From: CF-161 sp035638495
GTDB taxonomy: Bacteria > Chloroflexota > Dormibacteria > Dormibacterales > Dormibacteraceae
Direction: 5' to 3'
NCBI GenBank assembly: GCA_035638495.1
Contig: DASQZW010000215.1
Location: forward strand, 65,528-129,527
Length of the DNA stretch: 64,000 bases
Shown here: positions 1 through 8,109 of the stretch, piece after piece
Numbering within the stretch: the stretch's first letter is position 1
Layout: the number at the start of each line of letters is the position of its first letter
Made by a program: the position numbers and the translations under genes
The notes under the pieces: generated by a model
Database searches by the model: none
Seen by the model: the letters and a program-made list of their open reading frames with translations, nothing else
Told to the model about the DNA's origin: nothing

Positions 1-797
1 TCGTAGAGCACGATTGAGGCCGCGACGGCCATGTTCAGCGAGTCGGCGGAGCCGCCCATCGGGATGCGGGCGACCGTGCCGCACAGGGCCCGGAGGCCAT
101 AGCTCGCGCCTCCGGCCTCGTTGCCCACGACGACCACGGTCGGCCGGCGCAGGTCCACGTCGCGGAGCGGCGACTCGCCCGCGGAGTCGGTGCCCACGAC
201 GTACACGCCGGGCCGTCCGGCCAGCCATCGCTCCAGCTCGGCAGGGCCCCCGACCTCGACCGGCGGCAGCGAGAACAGCGAGCCCATGCTGGCGCGGATC
301 GCGCGGGGATCGTAGGGGTCTGCCGCGTGCCCGGCGACCACGACGCCGTGCGCGCCGAGCGCGTCCGCCGAGCGGATGACCGTGCCCACGTTGCCCGGGC
401 TCGCCGGGCGGTCGAGCACGACGACGAGGAGGTCGTCCGGAAGCGTCAGGTCCCCCAGCCGGCGCGGCCGCAGCTCGGCCACCAGCAGCAGCTCCGACGG
501 CTGCTCCCGGTCGCTGAGCTGCTCCATCAGCTCGGGCGCGAGCAGGTAGTGGCGCTCCGCCCCGCAGGCCGCCACGATCGAGCGCGCCCAGCCCGAGAGC
601 TCGCGTCCGTCCTCCGAGCAGACGCTGCGCACCGGCCAGCCCGTGTCCACGAGGCGCTGGATGGGCCGGACGCCCTCGACGAACAGCTCGCCGTACTGGC
701 GCCGGCGCGTGCGGTTGCGCTTGAGCACGTCCAGCCGCTGGAAGACGTTGTTCGCCCTGCCGACGTGCACGACGCGCGGCTGGTCACGCTGGATCAC
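1..797 (-). CDS. TrmH/SpoU-family RNA methyltransferase (C-terminus cut by window edge)
   Basis: Transfers methyl from SAM to a ribose 2'-OH of rRNA or tRNA. Reading the minus strand from GTG at 797 gives about 265 residues. An N-terminal substrate-binding region (KRNRTRRRQYGELFVEGVRP) is followed by the SPOUT catalytic core. Core motifs are LDRPASPGNVGTVIRSADALG (motif 1, with the Asn and Arg expected in SpoU enzymes), VVVVGNEAGG (motif 2) and IPMGGSADSLNMAVAASIVLY (motif 3), the last two forming the trefoil knot. Only the final residues are missing beyond base 1. The in-frame ATG-like triplets upstream run into stops, so GTG 797 is the likely start. It is divergent from the RNA methyltransferase at 816, a pairing that fits RNA modification. 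The target nucleotide is not deducible. Confidence 0.9.
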   Translation of the reverse strand, partial: MIQRDQPRVVHVGRANNVFQRLDVLKRNRTRRRQYGELFVEGVRPIQRLVDTGWPVRSVCSEDGRELSGWARSIVAACGAERHYLLAPELMEQLSDREQPSELLLVAELRPRRLGDLTLPDDLLVVVLDRPASPGNVGTVIRSADALGAHGVVVAGHAADPYDPRAIRASMGSLFSLPPVEVGGPAELERWLAGRPGVYVVGTDSAGESPLRDVDLRRPTVVVVGNEAGGASYGLRALCGTVARIPMGGSADSLNMAVAASIVLY

Positions 798-803
798 GAC
801 ACA

Positions 804-809
804 TAGGAT
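804..809 (+). promoter_or_regulatory. -10 box TAGGAT of a leaderless promoter
   Basis: TAGGAT ends 6 nt before ATG 816. No ribosome binding site is present, so transcription probably starts at or next to the A of the start codon. No convincing -35 is visible. Confidence 0.5.
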
Positions 810-815
810 CGGCGG

Positions 816-1925
816 ATGCGGCTCGTCGCGCGCTGTCTGCGCGGCATCGAGTGGATCTGCGCCGCCGAACTGGCGTCCGCCGGGGCGCAGGTCGACGCGG
901 TCGCGCACCGGCTGGTGGAGTGCAGCGCTCCCGTGGGCCCGGAGCTGCTGGACGCCGGAACCGCCGACGACCTGTTCCTGCTGGCGCTCCGGCTCGACGG
1001 CGCCGGCCGGCGCCGGGCCGCGCTGCCCGAGCTCCGGACGCAGGCCGAGCGCGCGGAGTACCGCCCCCTCCTGGCAGCGGTCGAAGCGATGCGGCCGGTG
1101 CCGGCAGGCGCTCCGTTCGAGGTGGTGGCGAGCTTCCTGGGCCCCCGCAACTACAGCCGCTTCGAGATCGAACGCGCGGTCGGCGACGGGCTGGAACGGG
1201 CGCTCGGGCGGCGGTACCTGCCGGGGCCGCTGGGTGTGAACGAGCACCCGCCGCTCAGCTGGCGCGTCCACCTGTGGGACGGCGGCGGCTTCCTCGGCCT
1301 CCGGCTGGCGGCCGCCCCTCTCCATCGCCGGCCGTACCGGCTGAGCTCGCTGGCCGGCACCCTGCATCCGCCGCTGGCCCGTGCGGCGGCGGTGCTCGGC
1401 GGCGCCGTGCCGGGCGCGCGCGTGCTCGACCCGTTTTGCGGGGCCGGCACCATGCTGCTGGAGGCGGGCCGCCACCAGCCCGCCGCGCGGCTGCTGGGCG
1501 CCGACACCTCGATGGACGCGGTGCGCGCGGCGGCCGCCAACGCCGAGCGGGCCGGAACGCCGGTCGCGCTGATGGTCTGCGACGCCGGCCACCTGTCCCT
1601 CCTGGCGGGCGCGGCGGACGTCGTGCTCACCAACCCGCCGTGGTCCCGCCGGGTCGCCCCCGCCGCATCGTTGATCGGCGGGCTGGAGCCGTTCTGGCGC
1701 GAGGCCGCGCGGGTCACCGCCGGACGGATCGTGGTGGTCCTGGAGGAGCTGGAGAGCCACGACGCCGCGATCCGGGCCGCCGGGCTCGAACCGGTGCTCA
1801 CGCAGCGTGTCGCGGTGTCCGGCGCCTGGACAACGCTGGGGCTGCTGGTCCGCGCGGGCGCCGAGCGGGCCGTGCGGGACCGCCTGGCGGCGCAGGGCCT
1901 GCGTCAGGGTCTCATCGACCCCTGA
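816..1925 (+). CDS. THUMP-type tRNA/rRNA guanine-N2 methyltransferase (Trm14/RlmL-like)
   Basis: SAM-dependent N2-guanine methyltransferase, 369 residues. The N-terminal half (1-170) resembles the ferredoxin-like plus THUMP RNA-binding region of this family. It includes FLGPRNYSRFEIE and the PLHRRPYR segment just before the catalytic domain. The Rossmann domain begins with DPFCGAGTMLLEA (205-217), the SAM-binding motif, and carries the catalytic TNPPW (about 272-276), typical of exocyclic amine methylation. Length is that of archaeal/bacterial Trm14-like enzymes rather than the longer RlmL-RlmK fusion. The start is the first ATG and is preceded by a leaderless-type -10. Substrate (tRNA G6/G10 or 23S rRNA) cannot be told from sequence. 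Confidence 0.85.
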   Translation: MRLVARCLRGIEWICAAELASAGAQVDAVAHRLVECSAPVGPELLDAGTADDLFLLALRLDGAGRRRAALPELRTQAERAEYRPLLAAVEAMRPVPAGAPFEVVASFLGPRNYSRFEIERAVGDGLERALGRRYLPGPLGVNEHPPLSWRVHLWDGGGFLGLRLAAAPLHRRPYRLSSLAGTLHPPLARAAAVLGGAVPGARVLDPFCGAGTMLLEAGRHQPAARLLGADTSMDAVRAAAANAERAGTPVALMVCDAGHLSLLAGAADVVLTNPPWSRRVAPAASLIGGLEPFWREAARVTAGRIVVVLEELESHDAAIRAAGLEPVLTQRVAVSGAWTTLGLLVRAGAERAVRDRLAAQGLRQGLIDP

Positions 1926-1964
1926 CCCGGCGGCGGCCTTCCCGAGGGGAGGCACGACCGACGG

Positions 1965-2186
1965 CTACTGCTCCTCCGGCTCCTCGGCCTGCCGCCGGCG
2001 GTCCAGCTTCGCCTCCTCCTCGAGGACGTCCGCCTCGGACGGCTGCTGCCAGAGGGACACGTCGTCCTCTTCCAGCTGCTCCCGGGTCGGCCGCTCGATC
2101 TCGAACCCCTGCACCGGGTCGACCTGGTCGGCGACCCGCCGCAGCTCCTCCTCCTCCCGCTCGCGCTCCTCGTCCTGGTCCGGCAT
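1965..2186 (-). CDS. Small acidic protein of unknown function
   Basis: 73 residues, very rich in Glu/Asp/Gln: DEEREREEEELRRVADQVDPVQ followed by IERPTREQLEEDDVSLWQQPSEADVLEEEAKLDRRRQ. The start ATG 2186 has a good SD (GGGTGGGGAG) at normal spacing; an upstream in-frame ATG at 2231 lacks one. No membrane segment or signal. Probably largely disordered or a short coiled coil. I do not recognise a family. It is convergent with the methyltransferase at 816. Confidence 0.65.
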   Translation of the reverse strand: MPDQDEEREREEEELRRVADQVDPVQGFEIERPTREQLEEDDVSLWQQPSEADVLEEEAKLDRRRQAEEPEEQ

Positions 2187-2274
2187 TGCTCCCCACCCTA
2201 CGCCGCAGTGTCCGCTCCCTGGGCGGCACACGGTGCCGCCCAGGCGATGGTGAGACAGCCCTAGGCCGTCCAGG

Positions 2275-3015
2275 TCAGCCTTTGCCCCCGGTGCTCAGGT
2301 AGAGGGAGGCTCCCTGAAAGGTCGTGGGCACGGATCCGCTGTAGTTCGTCACGAAGCCCTGGAACTCGATCGTCGGCCCTACCGCGAGCGTGGTCGTCGC
2401 AGTGCAGCTGGTGCCCCTGCCGCAGACGCCCACGAGCGCGCCGGTGTTGATGTTGAAGATCTCGGTGTAGTAGGGCGTAGGACCGACGTCGACCGCCGTG
2501 GTGGCTGTCACGGTGAACGTGTACTGGGTGGTGGTGACGTTCGTGGCGACACCGCTCAGGTGGATGTCGATCGCATTCCAGGCCACGTCGACCTCGCTCG
2601 AAGCGCCCTGGTTGTTCGCGGGCGGCGGCGAGTTCGACAAACTCCCGACATACGCCACGAAGCGCCCGAAGTGTGGAATGGCGCTGTTGGACGACGCCGG
2701 GCTGGAGCTGTTGACCGTCCCCGAGCAGATGGTCCCGGTTGGGCAGGCGACCACGCGGGCGCCGGTGGACAGGTCGTAGATCTGGGTCCACCAGGGAGTC
2801 GGGCCGACGTTGAAGGAAGTCGTCGACGTCACCGTGACCGGCGTGCCGACCGGCACGTCGTTGGCGGTGGCCGTCATGCCGGTGAAGGGCCCTCCGCCGG
2901 CCGCAGCCGGCGTGGGCAGGGCGGCCGGCAGGAGGCCCGCCAGGATCGCAGCGGGCAGGCAGAAGGCCAGGAGCCGCCTTGCGGAGTTCAGGACGCCAGT
3001 GGCTCGTATCAACAT
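2275..3015 (-). CDS. Secreted protein with two tandem beta domains, unknown function
   Basis: 246 residues. A signal peptide (LLAFCLPAAILAGLLPAALPTPAAA, cleavage near 38) is followed by two copies of the same domain of about 95 residues. The shared signature is VGPTPWWTQIYDLSTGARVVACPTGTIC in the first and VGPTPYYTEIFNINTGALVGVCGRGTSC in the second. Each copy holds a paired Cys, probably a disulfide, and Thr/Ser-rich strands that look like an immunoglobulin-like or other all-beta fold. Exported in the oxidised form is therefore likely. No catalytic motif is visible. No SD is seen before ATG 3015. Function unknown. Confidence 0.75.
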   Translation of the reverse strand: MLIRATGVLNSARRLLAFCLPAAILAGLLPAALPTPAAAGGGPFTGMTATANDVPVGTPVTVTSTTSFNVGPTPWWTQIYDLSTGARVVACPTGTICSGTVNSSSPASSNSAIPHFGRFVAYVGSLSNSPPPANNQGASSEVDVAWNAIDIHLSGVATNVTTTQYTFTVTATTAVDVGPTPYYTEIFNINTGALVGVCGRGTSCTATTTLAVGPTIEFQGFVTNYSGSVPTTFQGASLYLSTGGKG

Positions 3016-3091
3016 GGGCCGCGAGTCTCGACAGCGGGCCTTAAGGATCGCTAAAGGTCCTGGCCGGGAATGCTGCCGGCCGGCCGGACCT

Positions 3092-3553
3092 CTACGACAC
3101 GAGCTCCCGGGACGGCCGGGTCCGCCGCCCGGGCAGCACCGATCCGAGCATGCGGCTCGGCGGTCGAAGCGCCCATGAGGTGAGCGCGAGGGCCGCCAGC
3201 ACCAGCGGCGGCGCGACGTCGCCGACGCCGTAGCCTCGAACGAGGAGAGACGCCGCCGCCGCGGTCAGCTCGAAGACGATTCCCGCGTACGCCCATTCCT
3301 TGAGTCGGGGAAGACCCGGGGCCAGCAGGGTCGCTCCTCCTAGCACCTTCCAGACCCCGAGGATCGTCAGCACGAAGATCGGATAACCCAGGCTCGTCAC
3401 CACGTCGACCACGGGCGTCCCGGCGACGAGCCCGCTTCGCCCGTGGGCGAGATCCGTCCCACCCCCAGCAAGCGTCTCCGCGGCGATGAGCACCGTGGCA
3501 ATCCAGTAGGCGACCGACTTCGGGTTCATGCGCAGCTGCCACACTTCCGCCAC
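3092..3553 (-). CDS. DoxX-like integral membrane protein
   Basis: 153 residues with four hydrophobic segments (SVAYWIATVLIAAETLAGG; TSLGYPIFVLTILGVWKVLGGATLL; WAYAGIVFELTAAAASLLV; APPLVLAALALTSWAL). The pattern, with G-W-KVLGG and a short positively charged tail, is that of the DoxX/DUF417-like family. Some members belong to thiosulfate:quinone oxidoreductase or oxidative-stress complexes, but most are of unknown function. Start is either GTG 3553 or ATG 3529, eight codons in; neither has ideal SD spacing. The call is at family level only. Confidence 0.75.
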   Translation of the reverse strand: MAEVWQLRMNPKSVAYWIATVLIAAETLAGGGTDLAHGRSGLVAGTPVVDVVTSLGYPIFVLTILGVWKVLGGATLLAPGLPRLKEWAYAGIVFELTAAAASLLVRGYGVGDVAPPLVLAALALTSWALRPPSRMLGSVLPGRRTRPSRELVS

Positions 3554-3712
3554 TCCCTTTCGCTCTATCGATACGTTGGCGTTTCTAACTGAGGTGTACG
3601 CTACCGTTTCGATGGATCATCCGTCAACGACTACAGCCGGCAGGTCGCGAGGGACCGCGCCGCCGTGGTATCGTGCGGCGGTCCACCGGAGCGGGCCAGG
3701 GAGGGATTCCGG

Positions 3713-5605
3713 ATGTCACGTCGCCTCGCGCGTCGCATCGTCATCGTCGCGGTCCCCGCGATGCTGCTCTTCGTCGCACCGCCTCTGACCGCCCACGCCG
3801 CCACCACGCTGAACGTGCCGGCCAACTTCGCGACCATCCAGGCGGCCATCAATGCCGCAAGCGATGGCGACACGGTCCTGGTGGCCCCGGGCACATACAC
3901 GGAGAGCATCGACTTCCTGGGTAAGGCGATCGCAGTCGAGAGCGCTCAGGGACCGGGCGGCACGACGATCGACGGCGGCAGCCAGGCCACTGTCGTCAGC
4001 TTCCACAGCGGCGAGTCTCGCGCCGCCGTCCTGCAGGGCTTCACGATCCAGCACGGTGTGACGACGACGCAGGGCGGCGGCATCGAGATCTTCGGCGCCT
4101 CGCCCACGGTCAGCGGCAACGTGATCGCGAACAATCAGGCGGGCGGGGACGGCGCGGGGATCGACGTCCAGTCCGGTGGCAACCCCCTGAGGACCAGCAG
4201 CCCGCTGATCACGGGCAACACGATCACCGGCAACTCCGAGATCCCAGGCTGGAGTGGCGGCGCCGGCGGTGGCATCTCGATGAACGGGGCGACCGGCGCG
4301 GAGGTGATCGGCAACACCATCACGCACAACCAAAACGACTCGGGCGGGGCCATGAACCTGGTGGGCGCCGGCACGATCAGCGACAACATGATGAGCGGCA
4401 ACACCTCCAACTCCGGCGGCGCGATCTGGATCGTCAACGGGTTCACCGGCCTGATCGCTCAGAACGTGATCGTCGGCAACACCTCGCACGGGCCGGGCGG
4501 CGGCATCTTCTTCTCTCCCGCGTCCGGCAGCGGGGGGGCCTTGCTGGTCTCCAACACGATCGCGGACAACCAGGCCGTCGGAAACAGCGGCTCCGCCGTC
4601 TACGCGGCCGGCTGGTCCAGTCAGTGGCAGCTCTTCAACAACGTCCTCCAGGGCGCCGGGACCAGCACGGTCGAATGCGACACTGACCCGAGCGACGGTC
4701 CGCCCCGGCTCGACCACAGCGACGTGTTCGGCGCCGGTACTGTCCTGGCAGGGACGTGCGGGTCCATGCTGGGTACCAGCGGCAACATCTCGGCGGACCC
4801 ACGGTTCGTGGGCGGCGGGAACTATCGCCTGCTGTCCGGCTCGCCGGCCATCGACGCCGGCAACAACTCGGCTCTGTCGCTGCCGGCAGCCGACTTCGAC
4901 GGACTGCCCCGCATCAGCGGCGGCGTCGTCGACATCGGCGCCTTCGAGTTCCAGCAGAGTGGTGCGCCGGCCAGCGTCAGCATCTCGCCTGCCAGCGTGG
5001 ACTTCGGCAGCCAGCCTGTCGGGTCCACGTCCAGCGCGTCGGTGACGCTGACCGACAGCGGAGGCACTCTCGTGCACGTCGACTCGGTCGCCATCGGCGC
5101 CGGCTCGCCGGCGTACAGCGTCAGCGCGGACGCCTGCACGGGAGCGACTCTGAACCCGGGCGCCAACTGCGTCGTCGGAGTCCACTTCACGGCGTCCGCA
5201 GTCGGGGCGGTCTCGGGCCAACTGGCTGTCACCGGCAGCGCCGGGACGCTCACCGTGCCACTGAGCGGTACGGGGGTGGCCGGCCAGGTGTCGATGCAGC
5301 CGGTGAGCCTCTCGTTCGGCCGGGTCCGGGTGGGCCGCCAGAGTGCGGCGGGCTCGATCACCCTCACGAACAGCGGCAACGGGACACTGCATGTGGGCGC
5401 GGTCTCGCTGCTGGGCCAGGATCCCGCCGACTTCGCCGTCGTCTCCAACTCGTGCACCGGCGCGGCGCTCGCGCCGGCGGCCACCTGCTCCATGGCGGTC
5501 GTCTTCCAACCGGCCGCCACCGGCGCCCGTACGGCCACCCTGACGATCGCATCGGACGACCCCGCCAGCCCATCCACGGTCCCGCTCGCCGGGAGCGGCC
5601 GCTGA
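3713..5605 (+). CDS. Secreted right-handed beta-helix protein with two ASPM-SPD2-Hydin (choice-of-anchor D) domains
   Basis: 630 residues. ATG 3713 follows AGGGAGGGA at good spacing; a more upstream ATG (3665) would spoil the signal peptide. Layout: signal peptide 1-30 (VPAMLLFVAPPLTAHA), then VPANFATIQAAINAASDGDTVLVAPGTYTE, the classic opening of a parallel beta-helix. Next come repeated G-N-T-I/N-N short repeats (ITGNTITGN, VIGNTITHN, IAQNVIVGN) to about 390 with the SPAIDAG...DGLPR...DIGAFE terminator typical of these exoproteins. Two domains of about 105 residues follow (VDFGSQPVGSTSS..., LSFGRVRVGRQSA...), each with a Cys pair. Probably binds or cleaves polysaccharide, but no polysaccharide-lyase active site can be named. 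Stands alone in its neighbourhood. Confidence 0.85.
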   Translation: MSRRLARRIVIVAVPAMLLFVAPPLTAHAATTLNVPANFATIQAAINAASDGDTVLVAPGTYTESIDFLGKAIAVESAQGPGGTTIDGGSQATVVSFHSGESRAAVLQGFTIQHGVTTTQGGGIEIFGASPTVSGNVIANNQAGGDGAGIDVQSGGNPLRTSSPLITGNTITGNSEIPGWSGGAGGGISMNGATGAEVIGNTITHNQNDSGGAMNLVGAGTISDNMMSGNTSNSGGAIWIVNGFTGLIAQNVIVGNTSHGPGGGIFFSPASGSGGALLVSNTIADNQAVGNSGSAVYAAGWSSQWQLFNNVLQGAGTSTVECDTDPSDGPPRLDHSDVFGAGTVLAGTCGSMLGTSGNISADPRFVGGGNYRLLSGSPAIDAGNNSALSLPAADFDGLPRISGGVVDIGAFEFQQSGAPASVSISPASVDFGSQPVGSTSSASVTLTDSGGTLVHVDSVAIGAGSPAYSVSADACTGATLNPGANCVVGVHFTASAVGAVSGQLAVTGSAGTLTVPLSGTGVAGQVSMQPVSLSFGRVRVGRQSAAGSITLTNSGNGTLHVGAVSLLGQDPADFAVVSNSCTGAALAPAATCSMAVVFQPAATGARTATLTIASDDPASPSTVPLAGSGR

Positions 5606-5666
5606 GGGCCAGAGCCCACCAGGCAGATCTGGCGTCGGCCTCGGGCTCGACGGCGCTCGGGTGAAG

Positions 5667-6098
5667 TCACCAGGACAGCTCGAGGACGTGCCGCTTGTTC
5701 GTGCCGACCTTGACCACGTCCTTCTGTCCTCGGTGCCCTGGTTGGCTGTGCGGTAGGGCTCGGTGTGCTGCCCACGCGTCGATCTTCGACACCACCGTAT
5801 AGTTCCCCGACCGTCTCAACTCCCCCGCGACGACGCTCGCTGCCTCTTTGCTGTACGGCCCGTACAGACCGCTGCCATAGCTGTCCTCAGTGTGCAGCAG
5901 ACGTATCTGGCCTCGACGCGTCCTCCGGGCTTCGGGAGCACGGGCCAGCCGCTCCAATCCCTCACGCACCAGCACGCGGGTTTCGTTGATAGCTTCCAGC
6001 CGTATTCGCTCCGCAAATTCGACTATCCGGCGGTCCATCGCGGCTTTCTCTGCTGCGGCCTCACGAACGAGGTCGTCCATCGGTTTGTAGGCGGACAT
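5667..6098 (-). CDS. Hypothetical protein in a lower-GC patch
   Basis: 143 residues if ATG 6098 is used. The N-terminal half is a charged helix (DDLVREAAAEKAAMDRRIVEFAERIRLEAINETRVLVREGLERL). The C-terminal half holds YGSGLYGPYSKEAASVVAGELRRSGNYTVVSK, a compact alpha/beta-looking unit ending in DVVKVGTNKRHVLELSW. No SD is evident. Base composition is clearly less GC-rich than the neighbours, and another frame (6023-6247, TTG start) overlaps the start. The true N-terminus may therefore be frameshifted or absent. Not recognised; possibly acquired horizontally. Confidence 0.5.
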   Translation of the reverse strand: MSAYKPMDDLVREAAAEKAAMDRRIVEFAERIRLEAINETRVLVREGLERLARAPEARRTRRGQIRLLHTEDSYGSGLYGPYSKEAASVVAGELRRSGNYTVVSKIDAWAAHRALPHSQPGHRGQKDVVKVGTNKRHVLELSW

Positions 6099-6378
6099 TC
6101 GAACCGGCGCTCTATCTCGTCCAGCTCGGCACTGCCGGCAGCCTGGCTACGCCGTGCTGGCGCGTCGCACCACCTCGCTGTCCGCCCATGCATCTCCTCC
6201 CACTCACACTCGGGCCTGGGCCCATATATGTGTGGCACATCATGCAACTTCGTGGTCCAGGTCGCCCCTGGGCGGGCGCGGAGGTGTCGGGGCAGGTGCC
6301 TACCAGAGGAAGGGAATCGGGTGGGACCTCACTCGGGTCATGGAGGAGTCGCAGCCCGGCAGCTTATCGTCGCCGCGG
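6099..6378. other. Intergenic stretch of reduced GC
   Basis: 280 bases between the SDR gene and the hypothetical gene. They contain a short minus-strand frame (6023-6247, TTG start) that I do not trust. No RNA gene, clear promoter or terminator is seen. The AT-richer composition continues from the neighbouring hypothetical gene and suggests a foreign insert or remnant. Confidence 0.3.
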
Positions 6379-7134
6379 TCACCCGGCCATGGGGTTGCGC
6401 ATGGTGCGTACCAGGACCTCGGGGCCGAGCTTGACGTTGTCGCCCGTACGGAGGAGGAAGCGAACGACGTCCACGATCTCGTCCACACTGAGGAAGGCGC
6501 TCGGGTTCCCACCTGGGACCACGTAGCCCATGTCGGTGTCGACGAATCCGGGGCAGATCACCCACGCCTTGATTCCGTTGTCGTGGTTGCTGTCCTGGAT
6601 GACCTCGGTGAGAGCCCGCAGCGCGTGCTTGCTGACGCAGTAGGCGGCGAGACCCGGCACGATCGCAACACCCGCCTCGCTGCCGATGTTCACGATCCGG
6701 CCGAACCGTCGCGCCTGCATCTCGGGCAGCACAGCCGCGCAGAGACGGGCGGGAGCGCGGACGTTGACGGCGAACGTTCGATCCCACACGTCCATCGTGG
6801 TTGCCTCGAGCGGCTCCCAGATCGCGAAGCCGGCGCTGTTGATCAGGATGTCGATCGCGCCCAGCTCGGCGCGGGTCCGTGCGACCAGCTGGTCGAGCGC
6901 GCCATCATCCGTCACGTCGGTAGCGATCGGAACCGCCACGCCGCCGTCCCGGCGGATGCCCTCCGCCAGCCGTTCCAGCTCGTGGCCGCGACGCGCGGCC
7001 AGCACCACCCTGGCGCCTTCGGCCGCCAGCATCGCCGCGAGCCCGGCGCCGATCCCCGATGAGGCGCCGGTCACCACCGCAACCCGATCCTTCGCGAAGT
7101 CTCCGCTCGATGTCATCGACTCGAACGTTGCCAC
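6379..7134 (-). CDS. Short-chain dehydrogenase/reductase
   Basis: Classical NAD(P)-dependent SDR, 251 residues. The cofactor motif TGASSGIGAG lies near the N-terminus, with an Arg-rich segment after beta-2 (AARRGHELERL) that favours NADP(H). Further marks are NSAG (structural motif), the catalytic Ser in IVNIGSEAG, and YCVSK holding the catalytic Tyr and Lys. The C-terminus PGFVDTDM is the usual substrate-loop start. Start is GTG 7134 or ATG 7116. Substrate unknown. It stands apart from the globin gene downstream by 75 bases, with no obvious shared role. Confidence 0.88.
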   Translation of the reverse strand: MATFESMTSSGDFAKDRVAVVTGASSGIGAGLAAMLAAEGARVVLAARRGHELERLAEGIRRDGGVAVPIATDVTDDGALDQLVARTRAELGAIDILINSAGFAIWEPLEATTMDVWDRTFAVNVRAPARLCAAVLPEMQARRFGRIVNIGSEAGVAIVPGLAAYCVSKHALRALTEVIQDSNHDNGIKAWVICPGFVDTDMGYVVPGGNPSAFLSVDEIVDVVRFLLRTGDNVKLGPEVLVRTMRNPMAG

Positions 7135-7208
7135 GATCCGGCCCCATGCGGGCCGGTTCCCGATTCAACCCGCTCTGCCGAGAGCTCGGAGGTGGGCTCC
7201 GTCCGGGT

Positions 7209-7679
7209 TCAGCTGGCCGGAACCGACCCCCGCTCGAGCCCGTCCCAGCCCCAACGCGGCACCGTCAGACCCGCCGGCACGGTCGAGCCGTGCGGCGAAT
7301 AGGCGAGCACCTCCGTCACGGCCCACTCCATATACGCGCGGAGGGCGCCCCTGAAATCGGGGTCCTCGGGAAGCCCGGCGTCGTCGGCGGCCCGAACGAA
7401 GCAGGCGACGAAGCGCGGCCCGAAGTCCTCTCCCGATCCCTGGGCCGCGTGCACCTCGAGCATCGCCGTCTGGCCGCCCCATTCCTCCGAGTACCGAGGC
7501 GGCCCGCCGAACACCTCGGCCCAATAGCCCGCCAGCCGTTCGAGGTGATCCGGCTTGCCGGGGTGGGAGAAGGGGTGGTTGAGTTCGGGGTCCTCCAGGC
7601 ACCGCTGGTGGTGGGCGTCGGCAAGGGCCCGGAACGCGGCCTCACCGCCGGCGAACTCGTAGATCGAGGGCCGCGCCAC
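7209..7679 (-). CDS. Group II truncated haemoglobin
   Basis: 156 residues, GTG start 7679. The sequence IYEFAGGEAAFRALADAHHQRCLEDPELNHPFSH, then DHLERLAGYWAEVFGGPPRYSE, is characteristic of actinobacterial group II truncated globins. These haem proteins bind O2, NO or CO and are usually tied to protection from nitrosative/oxidative stress. The segment after PRYSEEWGGQTAMLEVHAAQG matches the F-helix region. I infer, but did not verify, that the proximal His lies there or in the HPFSH segment. The gene lies 8 bases downstream of the VOC gene and shares its strand, so co-transcription with AraC and VOC is likely. Confidence 0.8.
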   Translation of the reverse strand: MARPSIYEFAGGEAAFRALADAHHQRCLEDPELNHPFSHPGKPDHLERLAGYWAEVFGGPPRYSEEWGGQTAMLEVHAAQGSGEDFGPRFVACFVRAADDAGLPEDPDFRGALRAYMEWAVTEVLAYSPHGSTVPAGLTVPRWGWDGLERGSVPAS

Positions 7680-7687
7680 GATCGACC

Positions 7688-8104
7688 TCAGCGCCGGGGT
7701 GACTGGCTGAACCGGATCAGGTTGCCGGCGGGATCGCGGAAGGCGCAGTCACGCACGCCGTACGGCTGGTCGATGGGCTCCTGCACCACGTCCGCGCCCG
7801 CGGCCCTGATGCGCTCGAACGCGGCGTCGCAGTCGGGGGTCGCGAAGATGACGCCGCGCAGCAGGCCCTTGGCAAGCAGCTCGGCCATCGAGCGCCGGTC
7901 GGTCTGGGAAGCGTTCGGGTCCGCCAGCGGCGGCTCGAGGACGATCTGCACGTCGGGCTGCGCGGGCGGGCTGACGGTCACCCAGCGCATCCCCTCGAAC
8001 CGGACGTCGCTCCGGACCTCGAAGCCGAGGACGTCGCGGTAGAAGGCGAGCGCCTCGTCGTGGTCGTCGACGGCGATGAAGCAGTGGGAGAGCTTGAGAT
8101 CCAT
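7688..8104 (-). CDS. VOC-family (glyoxalase/bleomycin-resistance fold) protein
   Basis: 138 residues from ATG 8104. The frame extends further upstream into the AraC gene, but MDLKLSHCFIAVDDHDEALAFYRDVLGFEVR is the normal family start. Two beta-alpha-beta-beta-beta units follow, ending DCAFRDPAGNLIRFSQ; metal-ligand positions typical of VOC enzymes (His in the first strand, Glu in QEPIDQPYG) are present. The preceding AraC gene ends at 8110, five bases upstream. AraC-VOC pairs of this exact type are common in actinobacteria. Substrate unknown. Confidence 0.82.
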   Translation of the reverse strand: MDLKLSHCFIAVDDHDEALAFYRDVLGFEVRSDVRFEGMRWVTVSPPAQPDVQIVLEPPLADPNASQTDRRSMAELLAKGLLRGVIFATPDCDAAFERIRAAGADVVQEPIDQPYGVRDCAFRDPAGNLIRFSQSPRR

Positions 8105-8109
8105 GCGGC

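Noticed and set aside
3716..5509. Long open frame of 597 codons on the minus strand antisense to the beta-helix gene
   Set aside because: Composition is Arg/Ala/Gly/Asp-rich with no domain; the plus strand has a signal peptide and clear repeats. A normal shadow in GC-rich DNA.
6023..6247. 74-codon minus-strand frame with TTG start
   Set aside because: Overlaps the better candidate at 5667-6098, has no SD and no protein-like pattern. Possible frameshift partner but not supported.
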